Shown here: positions 1 through 9,160 of the stretch, one piece after another
How positions within the stretch are numbered: the stretch's first letter is position 1
How the letters are laid out: every line of letters starts with the position of its first letter
NCBI GenBank assembly: GCA_000969725.1
Contig: JXSR01S029465.1
Direction: 5' to 3' (one strand)
Origin: Ophiothrix spiculata
Taxonomy: Eukaryota > Echinodermata > Ophiuroidea > Amphilepidida > Ophiotrichidae
DNA: 22,404 bases
The notes under the pieces: generated by a model
Told to the model about the DNA's origin: nothing
The model's input: only the letters and a program-made list of their open reading frames with translations
Database searches by the model: none
Made by a program: the position numbers and the translations under genes

Positions 1-1348
1 TTGAAAAAGGGGTAATTTTTATAAGAATAAAATATTTTTTCAATCTTACTCCATTATTTGAGGTGACATTTAGGGGAGCACTTTGCAGTCAACAATTATG
101 CCATTTAGGGGCCAATTTTGAGGTGCTGTGACGAGAGTGAGTACCACTTTAGTACGCAAACAGTACCTCTTATGGCATAGTAATTTCACTTGCTACCCTC
201 TTTATATCCTTAAATAAATATTGATGATGTTTTTAACATGTAACAACACTAAGCAGGACTTATTCTTTCCATCAGACCTAGGATTTATTTTGAAGAGCTG
301 ATTTAGATTGAAGAGTTGAGCTTTTGATACTCTGTCATCTTCAAAGAACATCACGTCCTAGGATACAGGTCTACACAAGCTGTTAAATACTCTTAAATTC
401 TGATTCAGTGCACATCATGTTTCTCATCCAGATATATGATGGTAGGTCGGTTTGGTGAGTGAAAATGGATGTGGAGGTAGGATTGTAGAAGCGCCTAGCT
501 AACAGAGCTGAGCTCTGTAAGGCGCGTATGTTCAAGGGTATTAGAAAAAAACAAAACAAATATGAGCCATACATACCGACCAACGTGATACCGACCATCA
601 TAGTCAGCTTACAATCCACATAGTGTATAACCTACAACAACTTATTGTGAAGGCAATTATAATAGACTGTTTTCATGGTCTGTGACTTAGTGATTCATTC
701 ATGAATTGTGTTCAGTGACCTGATTAATATGATATTGCTAACACGCATCCCACACTGCAAAGTTTCCTCTGTGCGTCATTATTCGTATTATACTTGCTTC
801 CTCGAATGGAAACTAACGTATTACCTGTTATTGTGCCGTCTGTATAATGTTGTATCATGGGATCGGAATAAAAGTTAAGCCAGCGTTGCTACGTCACAAC
901 TTCATATTTTTTTCAGAAATTTGGCTATTAAAATCATACCAACATTCTGATTAACAAACCAACGGCTAAAATCTGTACTTATATAGGTTATCTACCTTCA
1001 TGTGCGGATATATTCAGCGGATGATCTCTTCTGACCGAGATATTTCGAGTTTTATCCGTACCCAAATTTAGTTCTACCTATGCGAATTCTGAGATTGGCT
1101 ACCCGCCTTTGTTATTTGTAGTGCTATGCACATTAACCTACCGGTGGGGTGATGGCGTCTAGATATTGACTTTTCCACTGCAACAGATTTGCTTAGAAAT
1201 ATTGCAAAATGTTTGTTACAATCTCAATAATCAGGGGCAATAACAATTAGTAATAATTTTACAGCGTAATAAAAAGGATGACGCATACCAGAAGATGAAA
1301 AAATGTACTATATCAGTATTTTTAAGTATGATGTGAAATCCTTGAATT
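1..1348. other. Intergenic DNA, no gene recognised
   Basis: AT-rich sequence with many stops in all frames. A minus-strand frame of 78 codons (383-619) has a hydrophobic stretch. It also contains signals that could bound a tiny intron: a donor GTATGT near 583 and a TTACAG acceptor near 518. I cannot match it to a family and do not call it a gene. An imperfect palindrome with a CRE-like core (TACGTCA) lies at 885-900. Nothing else stands out apart from the hairpin listed separately. Confidence 0.5.
491..525. repeat. Compound hairpin
   Basis: GCGCCT (491-496) pairs with AGGCGC (520-525). Inside it CAGAGCT (503-509) pairs with AGCTCTG (511-517) around a single base. The arms are GC-rich against an AT-rich background. 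It could fold in RNA or DNA, but I recognise no known RNA family. Confidence 0.5.
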
Positions 1349-1801
1349 TTAAGGTGTCTGGTCCATGATAGATCTGCCCAAAAATTTCTAGTAAAAATCG
1401 GAATGAATGATATTTTATGGATGTAGAACCAAATTTTAAAATAAAAATTGGGGATAAGCGGACTCATTTTTGCATGAGAGTCGGTTTAAAAACAGCATTA
1501 TTGGAGGTTTTGGGAAAAATTAGTACAGGGGTCTATGGAAATGTGGAAAAAGTGACATTAGTTAGTGTTGATTCAAAAATTTTCCAGAAAATTTTTTGTC
1601 AATTTTTCACAAAAGTTGTGCACAAGTATGCTGTTTCAAATAAAACAATAAAAATTGGGGGTCACCGAACAAATTTTCCAGAAATATATTAAAATATGGC
1701 AATTTTTAGCTTCAAAATACTACATGCGTAATGCGGCACTTACCGACTCGGAAACTAGCCTGTACTGGTACGTGTGGCGGCGCGTGGACCACACACCTTA
1801 A
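1349..1801 (+). mobile_element. TTAA-flanked MITE, copy 1
   Basis: TTAA at 1349-1352 and 1798-1801 flank a 445-bp body. The body begins GGTGTCTGGTCC and ends with the inverted form GGACCACACACC (one mismatch in 12). A related copy in the same orientation at 17077-17465 is also bounded by TTAA on both sides, so the ends are well supported. There is no transposase; the 91-codon frame inside it (1417-1692) is AT-rich and looks accidental. TTAA is the target of piggyBac-like elements. A 3-bp TTA or TAA target with GG-starting ends would instead fit PIF/Harbinger. The superfamily is therefore open. Confidence 0.8.
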
Positions 1802-2423
1802 GAATCTTGAGGGTTACAGACATATTTTCCTGCATGCTGCTATAACCCAACTTGGCATGCAATTTTCATAAAGTTTGAAACAATAACTAAAATAGTGTAT
1901 GCCTTTTCAGTAAAATACCTATAGCTGCATAAATCAATAGTTAGATTTGACAAATAATTTCTTGGATAAAATTTCAAAATCTAGGTGCTCAAGAGTTTTT
2001 GCAAGTTCAGTGTACTAAATAGATAAATAAAAAAATCCAACAAACCACCTTAATGCACAGTTCACTTAATCCATGAAATAATATTGGTCTAATTTATAAG
2101 GGGGCTCTTCAAAACTCGGAACTGGTGGTTCTGGGCGATTGCCATTGTTCAGAAAAATAGCATTGCCAGAACTGGCGGTTCCAAGTGGTCAACCGTTGGT
2201 TGAGTTATAAAGTGTTCCTAAAGAAATGTGTAACATAGAGAATGCAACAAGTTACATACATGGCTCAAAATAAGCTAAGATGTTTTGACAAAAAAATCGC
2301 CTCAATTACACAATTTATGTGTATGAGAAACAGGCCAGAGTGGCTATTTTGACAGATTTTAATCCAAACAGAATAGCCAGTGAAATCCAAAAACATTTTG
2401 AGCCTTGTACATCATGCTTCCAT
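1802..2423. other. Intergenic DNA with a short imperfect hairpin
   Basis: No coding signal. The words GGAACTGGTGGTTCTGG (2118-2134) and CCAGAACTGGCGGTTCC (2166-2182) are partly inverted and partly direct repeats of each other (13 of 17 positions pair), with a 31-nt spacer. Otherwise I see nothing here. Confidence 0.5.
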
Positions 2424-2801
2424 AGTTTAAATTTAATATGCGACATGTCACAGCAAATGGGTGCACTTGTTGATCTACACATGTGTATGAATTTGTAAGA
2501 ATTCCAATCAAATTCAGGAGCACTTGTATTTAGGCAGTAATGGTATGTTATCTCAAGCAGCTAGCTCCCAAAACATGCGATCTGGTTCCAAACAAATGAT
2601 TCATTATCATTAAGTTTCAATTTAATATGTGACATATCACAGCATATGGGTGCACTTGTTGATCTACACATGTGTATGAATTTGTAAGAATTCCAATCAA
2701 ATTCAGGAGCAATTGTATTTAGGCATTAATGGTATGTTATCTCAAGTAGCTAGCTTCCAAAACATGCGATCTGGTTCCAAACAAATTATTCATTATCATT
2801 A
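2424..2801. repeat. Tandem duplication, 2 x 189 bp
   Basis: Unit 1 is 2424-2612 and unit 2 is 2613-2801, head to tail with no spacer. Comparing them by eye gives about ten substitutions and no clear indels. Both units carry GGGTGCACTTGTTG, ACACATGTGTATG and ACATGCGATCTGG at matching offsets. The unit is too long for a microsatellite. It could be a minimal satellite unit or a simple segmental duplication. No coding potential is seen. Confidence 0.9.
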
Positions 2802-2808
2802 AATTGCA

Positions 2809-2814
2809 TTTATT
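2809..2814 (-). terminator. Candidate poly(A) signal AATAAA (minus strand)
   Basis: TTTATT on the plus strand reads AATAAA on the minus strand, about 615 nt downstream of the FAM110 stop codon. It is the first exact AATAAA I find downstream of the gene. A variant ATTAAA occurs earlier, at 2895-2900. Which one is used cannot be told from sequence. Confidence 0.3.
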
Positions 2815-2894
2815 ATCCATTGACTTAAAGTGTGGTTAAAACAATGACAAGAGTTGTATCACCCACCCTCTTTTAGCATTAATCACTGGTTACT

Positions 2895-2900
2895 TTTAAT
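2895..2900 (-). terminator. Candidate variant poly(A) signal ATTAAA (minus strand)
   Basis: TTTAAT on the plus strand gives ATTAAA on the minus strand, about 530 nt past the FAM110 stop. If it is used, the 3' UTR would consist almost wholly of the inverted-repeat element at 2964-3405. Confidence 0.25.
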
Positions 2901-2963
2901 AAATGTTTGGAATCAAACACAAGCACAGGACAACTAGTGCACCTTTTTGCCATGATAGGTCAC

Positions 2964-3405
2964 ATATGTGATCATATCGAAAGGTATCTTAAGGTCGGCA
3001 TAGTAAATTACGAGATACGGGCCATTGAAGCTGAGCATAGTAAAAAATCACGTCCGGTTTGAATTTCATCAGAAAAAATACTTTTGAAGTGTATTCTATC
3101 ATATTAATCAGGTTCCAATATCCAAAACATAAGAAAAATGTGTTGAAAACCAAGATAAAAATCCTCTCTCCATTAAAGTTTTACTCAGTACAAAAACTTT
3201 AAACTCTATTTTCTCAGATTTATAGTTTTCTGAATCAGCCCGATACCTTTTGCCAATTTGGATATAACTTTGCAACCGAACATCCAATAACCAAAAGTAA
3301 GGTGTCATTTTAAAGCTTAAAATCTCTCAGCTTTCAGATGTGATCAAAACATAAATTTTGATTTTGGGACCCTTATGGTACCTTTCGATATGACGGGTCA
3401 CATAT
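2964..3405. mobile_element. Short inverted-repeat transposon (MITE) in the FAM110 3' flank
   Basis: Left end: ATATGTGA (2964-2971), then TCATATCGAAAGGTA (2972-2986). Right end, inverted: the same 15-mer at 3379-3393 and ATATGTGA at 3398-3405, with four extra bases between the two words. The similarity continues inward (AAGG at 2991-2994 against 3371-3374). The total is about 440 bp with no transposase; the 66-codon frame inside it is not convincing. No clear target duplication was found, so exact ends and superfamily are uncertain. The element stops 23 bp short of the FAM110 stop codon, so it probably forms most of that gene's 3' UTR. Confidence 0.75.
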
Positions 3406-3428
3406 ATTATTAATACATACCTCTATGG

Positions 3429-6400
3429 TCATGATACACTCTGCGTCCTGGCTTTTCTACACTGGCACAACCATTTGATGACCCTCGCATTACGCATCAC
3501 AATAGACATAGACTGGTCTGGTAGACGACTCGTTAGATGGCGCCGTAATAATCCATCATCGCTGACCTTACTTCCATGGGAAAGATTATCGGACTCGTTA
3601 CTGTACACAGAATCGCTATCATAGTATTTCATTTCGTGCATAGGGTGGAAAGCGTCTTCATCGGCTACACCTTGGTAAGAATCCATCCTCTTTAAAACAC
3701 TTTCCTCTAGTCCCATTTGGTCAAAAAATCGATCCAATTCAGAATGGGCTTTGTTTAGATACGGTGGATCCAGATCAGAACAGGATCGCCTCATTTGGGA
3801 TCCACGTTGGAAGCCTTCAGCGGCACGATTGTTGTTTAAATTTGGGGAATGACAGGATTTAATTTGGTCTGCTGATTGCTGCGAATCAATGTCTTCATAA
3901 ACGAGAACCTTCTTTTTTGATTCTCGAGCTGATCTTCGCTGATGTTTAGAATTGCTGGGCGTGTCTATATGGGAAGTTTCGTGCACGGGGGAGCTTTTGT
4001 CTCGGCTTACAGAGACAAACGTTGAAGGAACATCCTCACTATCAGTACTGGTCTGGGTGTATTTTCTTCTTGTTCTTTTTATATGTTCAGTTCTATGACG
4101 ATGATGATCTTTGGTGTCTGCTGCTTTTGGAACATCAAATTGTCGCTTGTTATGATCACGACTACTTTGTTTATTCACATCGTCATGATCAAATGCATCA
4201 TCATATTCTACTTCCACATCGACTGATATTGGAAGGTTGTCTATTGCACCAATTTCACCCGAACCAAGCATTATCGTTGTCATTCGGGAGTATTTCTCTT
4301 TCAAACTCGACGAGGGAGAGTCCACATTACTCCTATCTCCAGGAGAGTAACTTTTCACGGGTGACGTAATCAATTCACTTGGTCTTTCTACAATGAACAA
4401 CTCGGTATTGTTCTTTTCAAATACATCTTTGAGCTCGCCAGTTGTCTCCGAAGCAGATATCTTAGCATCCATGGAATCAAAACTCGATTTTGTATCCTTT
4501 CTTTGTACATGAGTAGGGGAATTTTTACCAGCACTTCTGCTGCTCCTGATCTTTTCAGGATAACTCTTTTTAGTTGTACAAATACTTGGGACAGGCATAT
4601 CCCGCCTTTCAACAATAACATTCTCTTTGGCAGACACCTTTTTCTCTTTCTTAGGGGAGTGTTCCCTATCTCTACCTTTTTGTCTAATGGGGGCGCTGCC
4701 GCGTCTTGGAATACCAACGTCATCATTCAATTCCTCTTTTGAATAACTCCTACAACTGCGGCTTCTAACGAAACGACCATCTCCTAGGGACTCTGGACTA
4801 TCAAAACTGGAAGAATCTTCTGTATCACAGAGTGCCATTAATTGTTCTTGTAGTTTCCGAATTCTGCTACCTTTTGGGCTACCTAACGCGGGGCTGCTTG
4901 AGCGTGCAGGACTACTTGTGTCTGCCGTATTTTTTGCACTATCATGACTATAAGTATGACCGCTATCTTGTGAGCTACCTAGATGCATTCTATACATGGG
5001 ACCACTTGATTTACTTCTTCCATGATGCTGTGGAGAATGCTTACTACCTCTATAATTGTTCTCTTTAGAGCTCTCTATATTTTTGGTTTTCTCCGCCGCA
5101 ATTTTACGACTTTTTGATCTTCCACGCGAAGGACTCTCATTGTTGGTTACATTGTTCAGAGTGGTGGTATTTTGAGGCTGATTACTATCGGTGTTAGTTA
5201 GGTTTTCTTTGGATTGTACAAGTAATAGCCTCACTTTAGCACTAAGATTAGAGTCTGTGGTAGCTTCAGACTGATTGGAAATCTGACTTTTTACTGTTGG
5301 TCTATCGTCATGTTTACTCACATGACTGGAGAAATTGTTAGCTTTCCCGATGGAATAATCGTTCACTTGTTCTACTTTAGCACGGATGGCTCGTTTTGGA
5401 TCTTTCCTCTCATACGTAGATCCGACAGTCACAGTGTTCATATTGTTGTCTACTACTTTGACAGTTGCACGAATAGGGGGTTGAGATTGTTCCCCATCTT
5501 GGCTCTTGGCTGCATTGTAAGTATTGATCAATTGCACTTTGACTGGCTTGCTCAGTATAGCTTCTTGTTGTGATATAGCACCACTGTCGGTTAGTTTCAC
5601 CTTAACGGCAGAAGTTTTTACAACATGATGGAATGAACTATTGTTTGAATTTGAGTTGGAAGTATTTTTCATTTCATCAACTAATTTGACTTTTGGAGGA
5701 GGGCTGTACCTCTTTCCATTGTCCTCCCTTTCTATATCAGCTGCTAGTCTTTCCCAAGCTTTGGCAATGTTTGAAGTCTTAAGCTTACATCCATTTGATT
5801 CAGGAGATCGCTGCGATGAATCTATATCATCCCCTGACCGATGCTTTCTAAAACCTAGTCTGTAATTTTCCATCATTCCACTACTAACATTCTCCCACGA
5901 TTTGGCAGCTTGTTTTACACTGATCCGCTTAAATGGCACGTCATCATCATCGCTACCACATGACCGGTTACCCGGCGACACGCATCGTTTTGGCTTCTTA
6001 GGAATCTGTGGTGGAGATCTGGACTTCTTTGGGATGTATTCTGGCTTCTTATCTGAACCACTTGACGGACTTTCTTGCCGCTGCTGATAATGGCTGATAA
6101 GATTCCCTACACCTTTCATGTCTTCTTCAAATTCACTATTTCTTCGACTATCACCAGACTCTGTAGCCTCCGATCTTTTTGACCCATGTTCTGTGGCAGG
6201 CTTACTACTTGATGTATCAGAGACAGCGGCTTGACCAGTATGTAATTTTAGTTTCTGTTCATTTCTGCTTCTCTTTTTTGGACTCGAATGTCTTGGCACA
6301 CTTTCGTGAGTTGTTTCTTTAGACACACCCTTATGATGAACTGCTTTCTCTCGAGAATCACATTCCTTATTGTAACTTTTCACATACTGTGTCCTGCTTT

Positions 6401-6602
6401 CAGCTAATCTCTCCGCGGCACTTTTCTGCGACGAGTGTCCGCGCTCGTGTACCACTTGATCGCGGAAGAAATCGGGACCTTTGTTTAAAATCCGCAATGG
6501 AAATTTTGTGTAAGTTGACGGAAGTGACGCAACAGCCATTTTCTTGTTGGTATTGGTGTTCGTTGAAACCGGTATTCTAGATTTAGGACGAGTTGACCTC
6601 AT
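3429..6602 (-). CDS. FAM110: FAM110 family protein, greatly expanded
   Basis: Uninterrupted 1057-codon frame ending in TGA. Residues 36-47 (LRILNKGPDFFR) and 60-76 (KSAAERLAESRTQYVKS) match the FAM110 N-terminal box. The C-terminal box starts at 938 (RRSCSDLD), continues with ELDRFFDQMGLEE (955-967) and ends with VMRNARVIKWLCQCRKA (1035-1051). Known vertebrate FAM110 proteins, of roughly 300 residues, locate to centrosomes and spindle poles and affect the cell cycle; a similar role here is inference. The roughly 860-residue middle is hydrophilic, rich in Ser, Lys, Asp and Asn, and looks disordered. It has many SP sites, a 14-3-3-like RRGSAP (633-638), a short amphipathic stretch (580-592) and repeated short motifs. 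A single coding exon agrees with vertebrate FAM110 genes. The first ATG has a poor Kozak context; Met22 (6537-6539, AAAATGG) is strong and may be the true start, giving 1036 residues. There is no signal peptide or membrane segment. Family call very sure; start uncertain. Confidence 0.93.
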   Translation of the reverse strand: MRSTRPKSRIPVSTNTNTNKKMAVASLPSTYTKFPLRILNKGPDFFRDQVVHERGHSSQKSAAERLAESRTQYVKSYNKECDSREKAVHHKGVSKETTHESVPRHSSPKKRSRNEQKLKLHTGQAAVSDTSSSKPATEHGSKRSEATESGDSRRNSEFEEDMKGVGNLISHYQQRQESPSSGSDKKPEYIPKKSRSPPQIPKKPKRCVSPGNRSCGSDDDDVPFKRISVKQAAKSWENVSSGMMENYRLGFRKHRSGDDIDSSQRSPESNGCKLKTSNIAKAWERLAADIEREDNGKRYSPPPKVKLVDEMKNTSNSNSNNSSFHHVVKTSAVKVKLTDSGAISQQEAILSKPVKVQLINTYNAAKSQDGEQSQPPIRATVKVVDNNMNTVTVGSTYERKDPKRAIRAKVEQVNDYSIGKANNFSSHVSKHDDRPTVKSQISNQSEATTDSNLSAKVRLLLVQSKENLTNTDSNQPQNTTTLNNVTNNESPSRGRSKSRKIAAEKTKNIESSKENNYRGSKHSPQHHGRSKSSGPMYRMHLGSSQDSGHTYSHDSAKNTADTSSPARSSSPALGSPKGSRIRKLQEQLMALCDTEDSSSFDSPESLGDGRFVRSRSCRSYSKEELNDDVGIPRRGSAPIRQKGRDREHSPKKEKKVSAKENVIVERRDMPVPSICTTKKSYPEKIRSSRSAGKNSPTHVQRKDTKSSFDSMDAKISASETTGELKDVFEKNNTELFIVERPSELITSPVKSYSPGDRSNVDSPSSSLKEKYSRMTTIMLGSGEIGAIDNLPISVDVEVEYDDAFDHDDVNKQSSRDHNKRQFDVPKAADTKDHHRHRTEHIKRTRRKYTQTSTDSEDVPSTFVSVSRDKSSPVHETSHIDTPSNSKHQRRSARESKKKVLVYEDIDSQQSADQIKSCHSPNLNNNRAAEGFQRGSQMRRSCSDLDPPYLNKAHSELDRFFDQMGLEESVLKRMDSYQGVADEDAFHPMHEMKYYDSDSVYSNESDNLSHGSKVSDDGLLRRHLTSRLPDQSMSIVMRNARVIKWLCQCRKARTQSVS

Positions 6603-6604
6603 CT

Positions 6605-6618
6605 GGGGTCAAAGGTCA
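6605..6618 (+). promoter_or_regulatory. DR1-type nuclear receptor motif
   Basis: GGGGTCAAAGGTCA is two AGGTCA-type half sites separated by one base, the classic DR1 bound by HNF4, RXR and COUP-TF type receptors. It sits 2 bp upstream of the first ATG of the FAM110 frame. A third, oppositely directed half site (TGACCT, 6593-6598) overlaps codons 2 and 3. Binding is inference; the match to the motif is direct. Confidence 0.5.
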
Positions 6619-6622
6619 TTCT

Positions 6623-6630
6623 TGACGTAA
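6623..6630 (+). promoter_or_regulatory. CRE-like bZIP motif
   Basis: TGACGTAA differs by one base from the CRE palindrome TGACGTCA and resembles ATF/CREB or C/EBP-type sites. It lies 4 bp from the DR1 motif. An 8-bp match can arise by chance, so the support comes only from its position beside the DR1 and the gene start. Confidence 0.3.
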
Positions 6631-7832
6631 AATTTAACACCACTTCTGTGGTATGCAAGTTCAGTTTAAGTTACTGCTGGCTTGATCATAAATGGGTAAT
6701 TCCAAGATGCTTTCCATTATCAACATCAATGTCATTATCTATCCATCAAAATAGAGGTTAATTGTATAAACCATCTTTGCCAACAGTTCATGGTAATTAA
6801 ATAAAATTCATCATATTACTGGCAGTATGGACGAATAATCCAACCACATTATCTTGGTAAATTTCACTATAAATGAATCAAAATTCCATGCCCATAACTG
6901 AAGCTGGCTTCTTGACTATGAATGATGAATAGCTCGTTAGTGCTTGAATGCCGATTAATGGCTTCCTTTTATTTGAGCGGTATTCAATTTCCAGTCTAAT
7001 TGGCATACTTCACAGCACACATAACAGTGTCAAAATTCATGAACTTTGCACTTGTTCACAGGTATAATTTGTTGTCAAACTTTTATATGATGGAATTCAA
7101 TTCATTCAGTTTTGTGGATAATCAGCATCTATGTGAGAAATTTGCTGACACAGTTTTTGAGTTGGAACTCAACCCAATCACACGCTTCAAACTCGTTTCA
7201 CCAACTATCTGGAGCTGGGGTAATCTTCGCAAAGCACTGCAGTAAGAAGTGTGCCGGGAGGTGTGTGGTCCTAATCATACTTGTAATCCCTGGTTTCCAT
7301 GGCTTGATTGGTTGGATGTGGGTAATAATGACAGGATATCTGTAGCAGAGAGATACAAGAGCAAACAATATGATTAGTATGGTGAATTAACATGTCATTG
7401 TTACGATGTGCAGAAACACAATTAAATGATTACAAGTGGGATTTCACCTGGAGTTTTCTCAATAGGCTATACAAATCAAACCATGGCTCTTGAACAATTT
7501 AATTAAATTGTCTTTATATCAAAATTGTACTTTTGAGTTCTTTTGAAAAGAATTGCACTGTAAATCTTGATAAATGGATCATATGGATATACTTATTAAT
7601 TCTATTTCCGTTGGGAGAACAGTTTTACTTTAAGATGTAAACAATATGGATGATGACAAATCCATTCGTGTGAATTGCACATTAATAATTTATCACAAAT
7701 GACAATCACAATCCAACTCAATGATATCAATAACATTCTAAATCAACACATTTATACATGTGTAAACCTGGGAAATACAAAAAAAAAGTTGTAAATTCAT
7801 TCCATATTCTGTGACATGGCATCTAAAGTTAA
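6631..7832. other. Upstream flank of FAM110, no feature identified
   Basis: This should hold the promoter and any 5' non-coding exon of the minus-strand gene. I find no CpG-rich patch, no convincing TATA box and no coding frame. The two overlapping frames of about 80 codons at 7000-7345 have no recognisable motifs and read through AT-rich sequence. Confidence 0.4.
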
Positions 7833-8113
7833 GGGACCGTTCACAAACACTTGTAAGGGGGAGCCTGATACAAAAAGGGGGACCTTAAAATGTTTCACCC
7901 TTGTAAGGGGGGTGCATAAAAAAAATTACCAAAATTTTCTGGTAAAAATTGAGTTCACATGCTTTTCTATGGGGTTGACCACTTATTTTTGTCGGAAAAA
8001 AGAGGGTCCCTTGAAAATTTTGAGGTAGAAAAGGGGGCCCCGAAAATTTTCCGCGATAATTTTTTTTGCTTCAGGCCCCCTTGTATCCCTTACAAGTGTT
8101 TGTGAATGGTCCC
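7833..8113. mobile_element. MITE with 27-bp terminal inverted repeats
   Basis: The ends at 7833-7859 and 8087-8113 are inverted copies, beginning GGGACC(G/A)TTCACAAACA and ending CTTGTAAGGG, with one mismatch in 27. The 281-bp body has several G-rich words of the AAGGGGG kind and is non-coding. The flanks are TAA on the left and TAT on the right, near a 3-bp TWA target. With ends starting GGG this suggests a PIF/Harbinger-like MITE with a mutated target copy. The 70-codon frame at 7816-8028 is a shadow of the repeat. Confidence 0.85.
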
Positions 8114-8378
8114 TATTGCAATAACATATAAAATTCTTTTCACAACCAGATGAGGTGACTGATGTGGGGAAGGGTATTTATAAAACACAGGCGGTGGCTG
8201 CTGTGATTTACTCCATCTTTTATCACATTGAAATAATACATTTTCTGTACTTTTTACATGAAGCTGTTTTGAGTTCAATATCAAACTCTACTGTATGTCA
8301 AAAAAGAAAAAAAGTTTTGCGTAACTTTATTATGTCACGTGATTTCACAGTAGCTCTAGTAAAATTTGTTTTGGTAGC

Positions 8379-8489
8379 CAGTGGCATGTCCAGATGATGG
8401 CTTTGGGGGGTTGAAGCCCCACGCAGAGTTCCATAAATCATGTAGAATCAGCCAAATTTTGACACTAAGCAAAGTTTTGACACCAAGCC

Positions 8490-8529
<40 letters not shown>

Positions 8530-8556
8530 CAAGGAAAAATCCTGGACACACCAGTG
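8379..8556. mobile_element. hAT-like MITE with a 38-base C tract
   Basis: Left end CAGTGGCATGTCCAG (8379-8393). The right end, inverted, reads CACTGGTGTGTCCAG (8542-8556), with three mismatches in 15. Ends starting CAGTGGC are common in hAT elements. GGTAGC occurs immediately left (8373-8378) and overlapping the right end (8556-8561), which may be a remnant of an 8-bp target copy. The body is about 180 bp and non-coding. A run of 38 C (8491-8528) lies toward the right end, and the left end has a short G run (8404-8409). The minus-strand poly-Gly frame over this region is an artefact. Confidence 0.65.
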
Positions 8557-9160
8557 GTAGCCCTGTTGTAAAGCCAATAAAATCCTGATATCATTTTCTG
8601 ATAAAACATTTAGCCTCTTATCTGAAACATTGCCAATTATGTCTTTATACAATTATTTTTGAGATACCAAAAGTCAGACAAAGGTGGGAATGAAAGTAAT
8701 CTAGGCTTATGATAAATTTAGCATCAAACCCAATCTTTAACCCCCTTAGTTACAAAGGTTTTTCTTGTGGGTTCGGGTGCTACCAGTTTGGGTGCTACTC
8801 AAGTTTAGACTAAATAGGTATTTGCCTCTACAAATTTGTTGCAGAGACACAAAAGTTGTACCTATAAAAATACAAATTTTGAAGAAGTGACACATCCACA
8901 GCATATTTACCAATCTCATAGTGAAATAAAAAAATTGATGTCATTAAGCCAAGTATAAACAGCAAATTTTCTACTACACCTTTTATGGTTAATTTAGGAA
9001 AATATTGAAGGAAAAAAAAAAAGAATCATCCAGATGTCCTGATCACCGAAGTTGGTGTTCAAAACATTCACATTTCCACTTATTGTACTACTAAGTATAA
9101 CCAACTCTTTATTTATTTTTGATAAGAAGCTTCCCCATTATTAGATATGGCTAAAGCCCT
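8557..9160. other. Intergenic DNA, nothing identified
   Basis: AT-rich sequence with stops in every frame. A small direct repeat (GGGTGCTAC, near 8777 and 8800) is the only structure I can point to. Confidence 0.5.

Noticed and set aside
885..900. RFX X-box/CRE composite site
   Set aside because: The spacing between half sites does not fit the RFX consensus and no gene start is nearby; only the CRE-like core remains.
1417..1692. 91-codon plus-strand frame
   Set aside because: It lies wholly inside a MITE whose second copy does not preserve the frame.
4022..6087. Several plus-strand frames of 60 to 115 codons opposite FAM110, and a 112-codon minus frame (4388-4726)
   Set aside because: They are shadows of the conserved FAM110 reading frame, with no motifs of their own.
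8356..8652. 98-codon minus-strand frame with a poly-Gly run
   Set aside because: The Gly run is the translated C38 tract of a hAT-like repeat.
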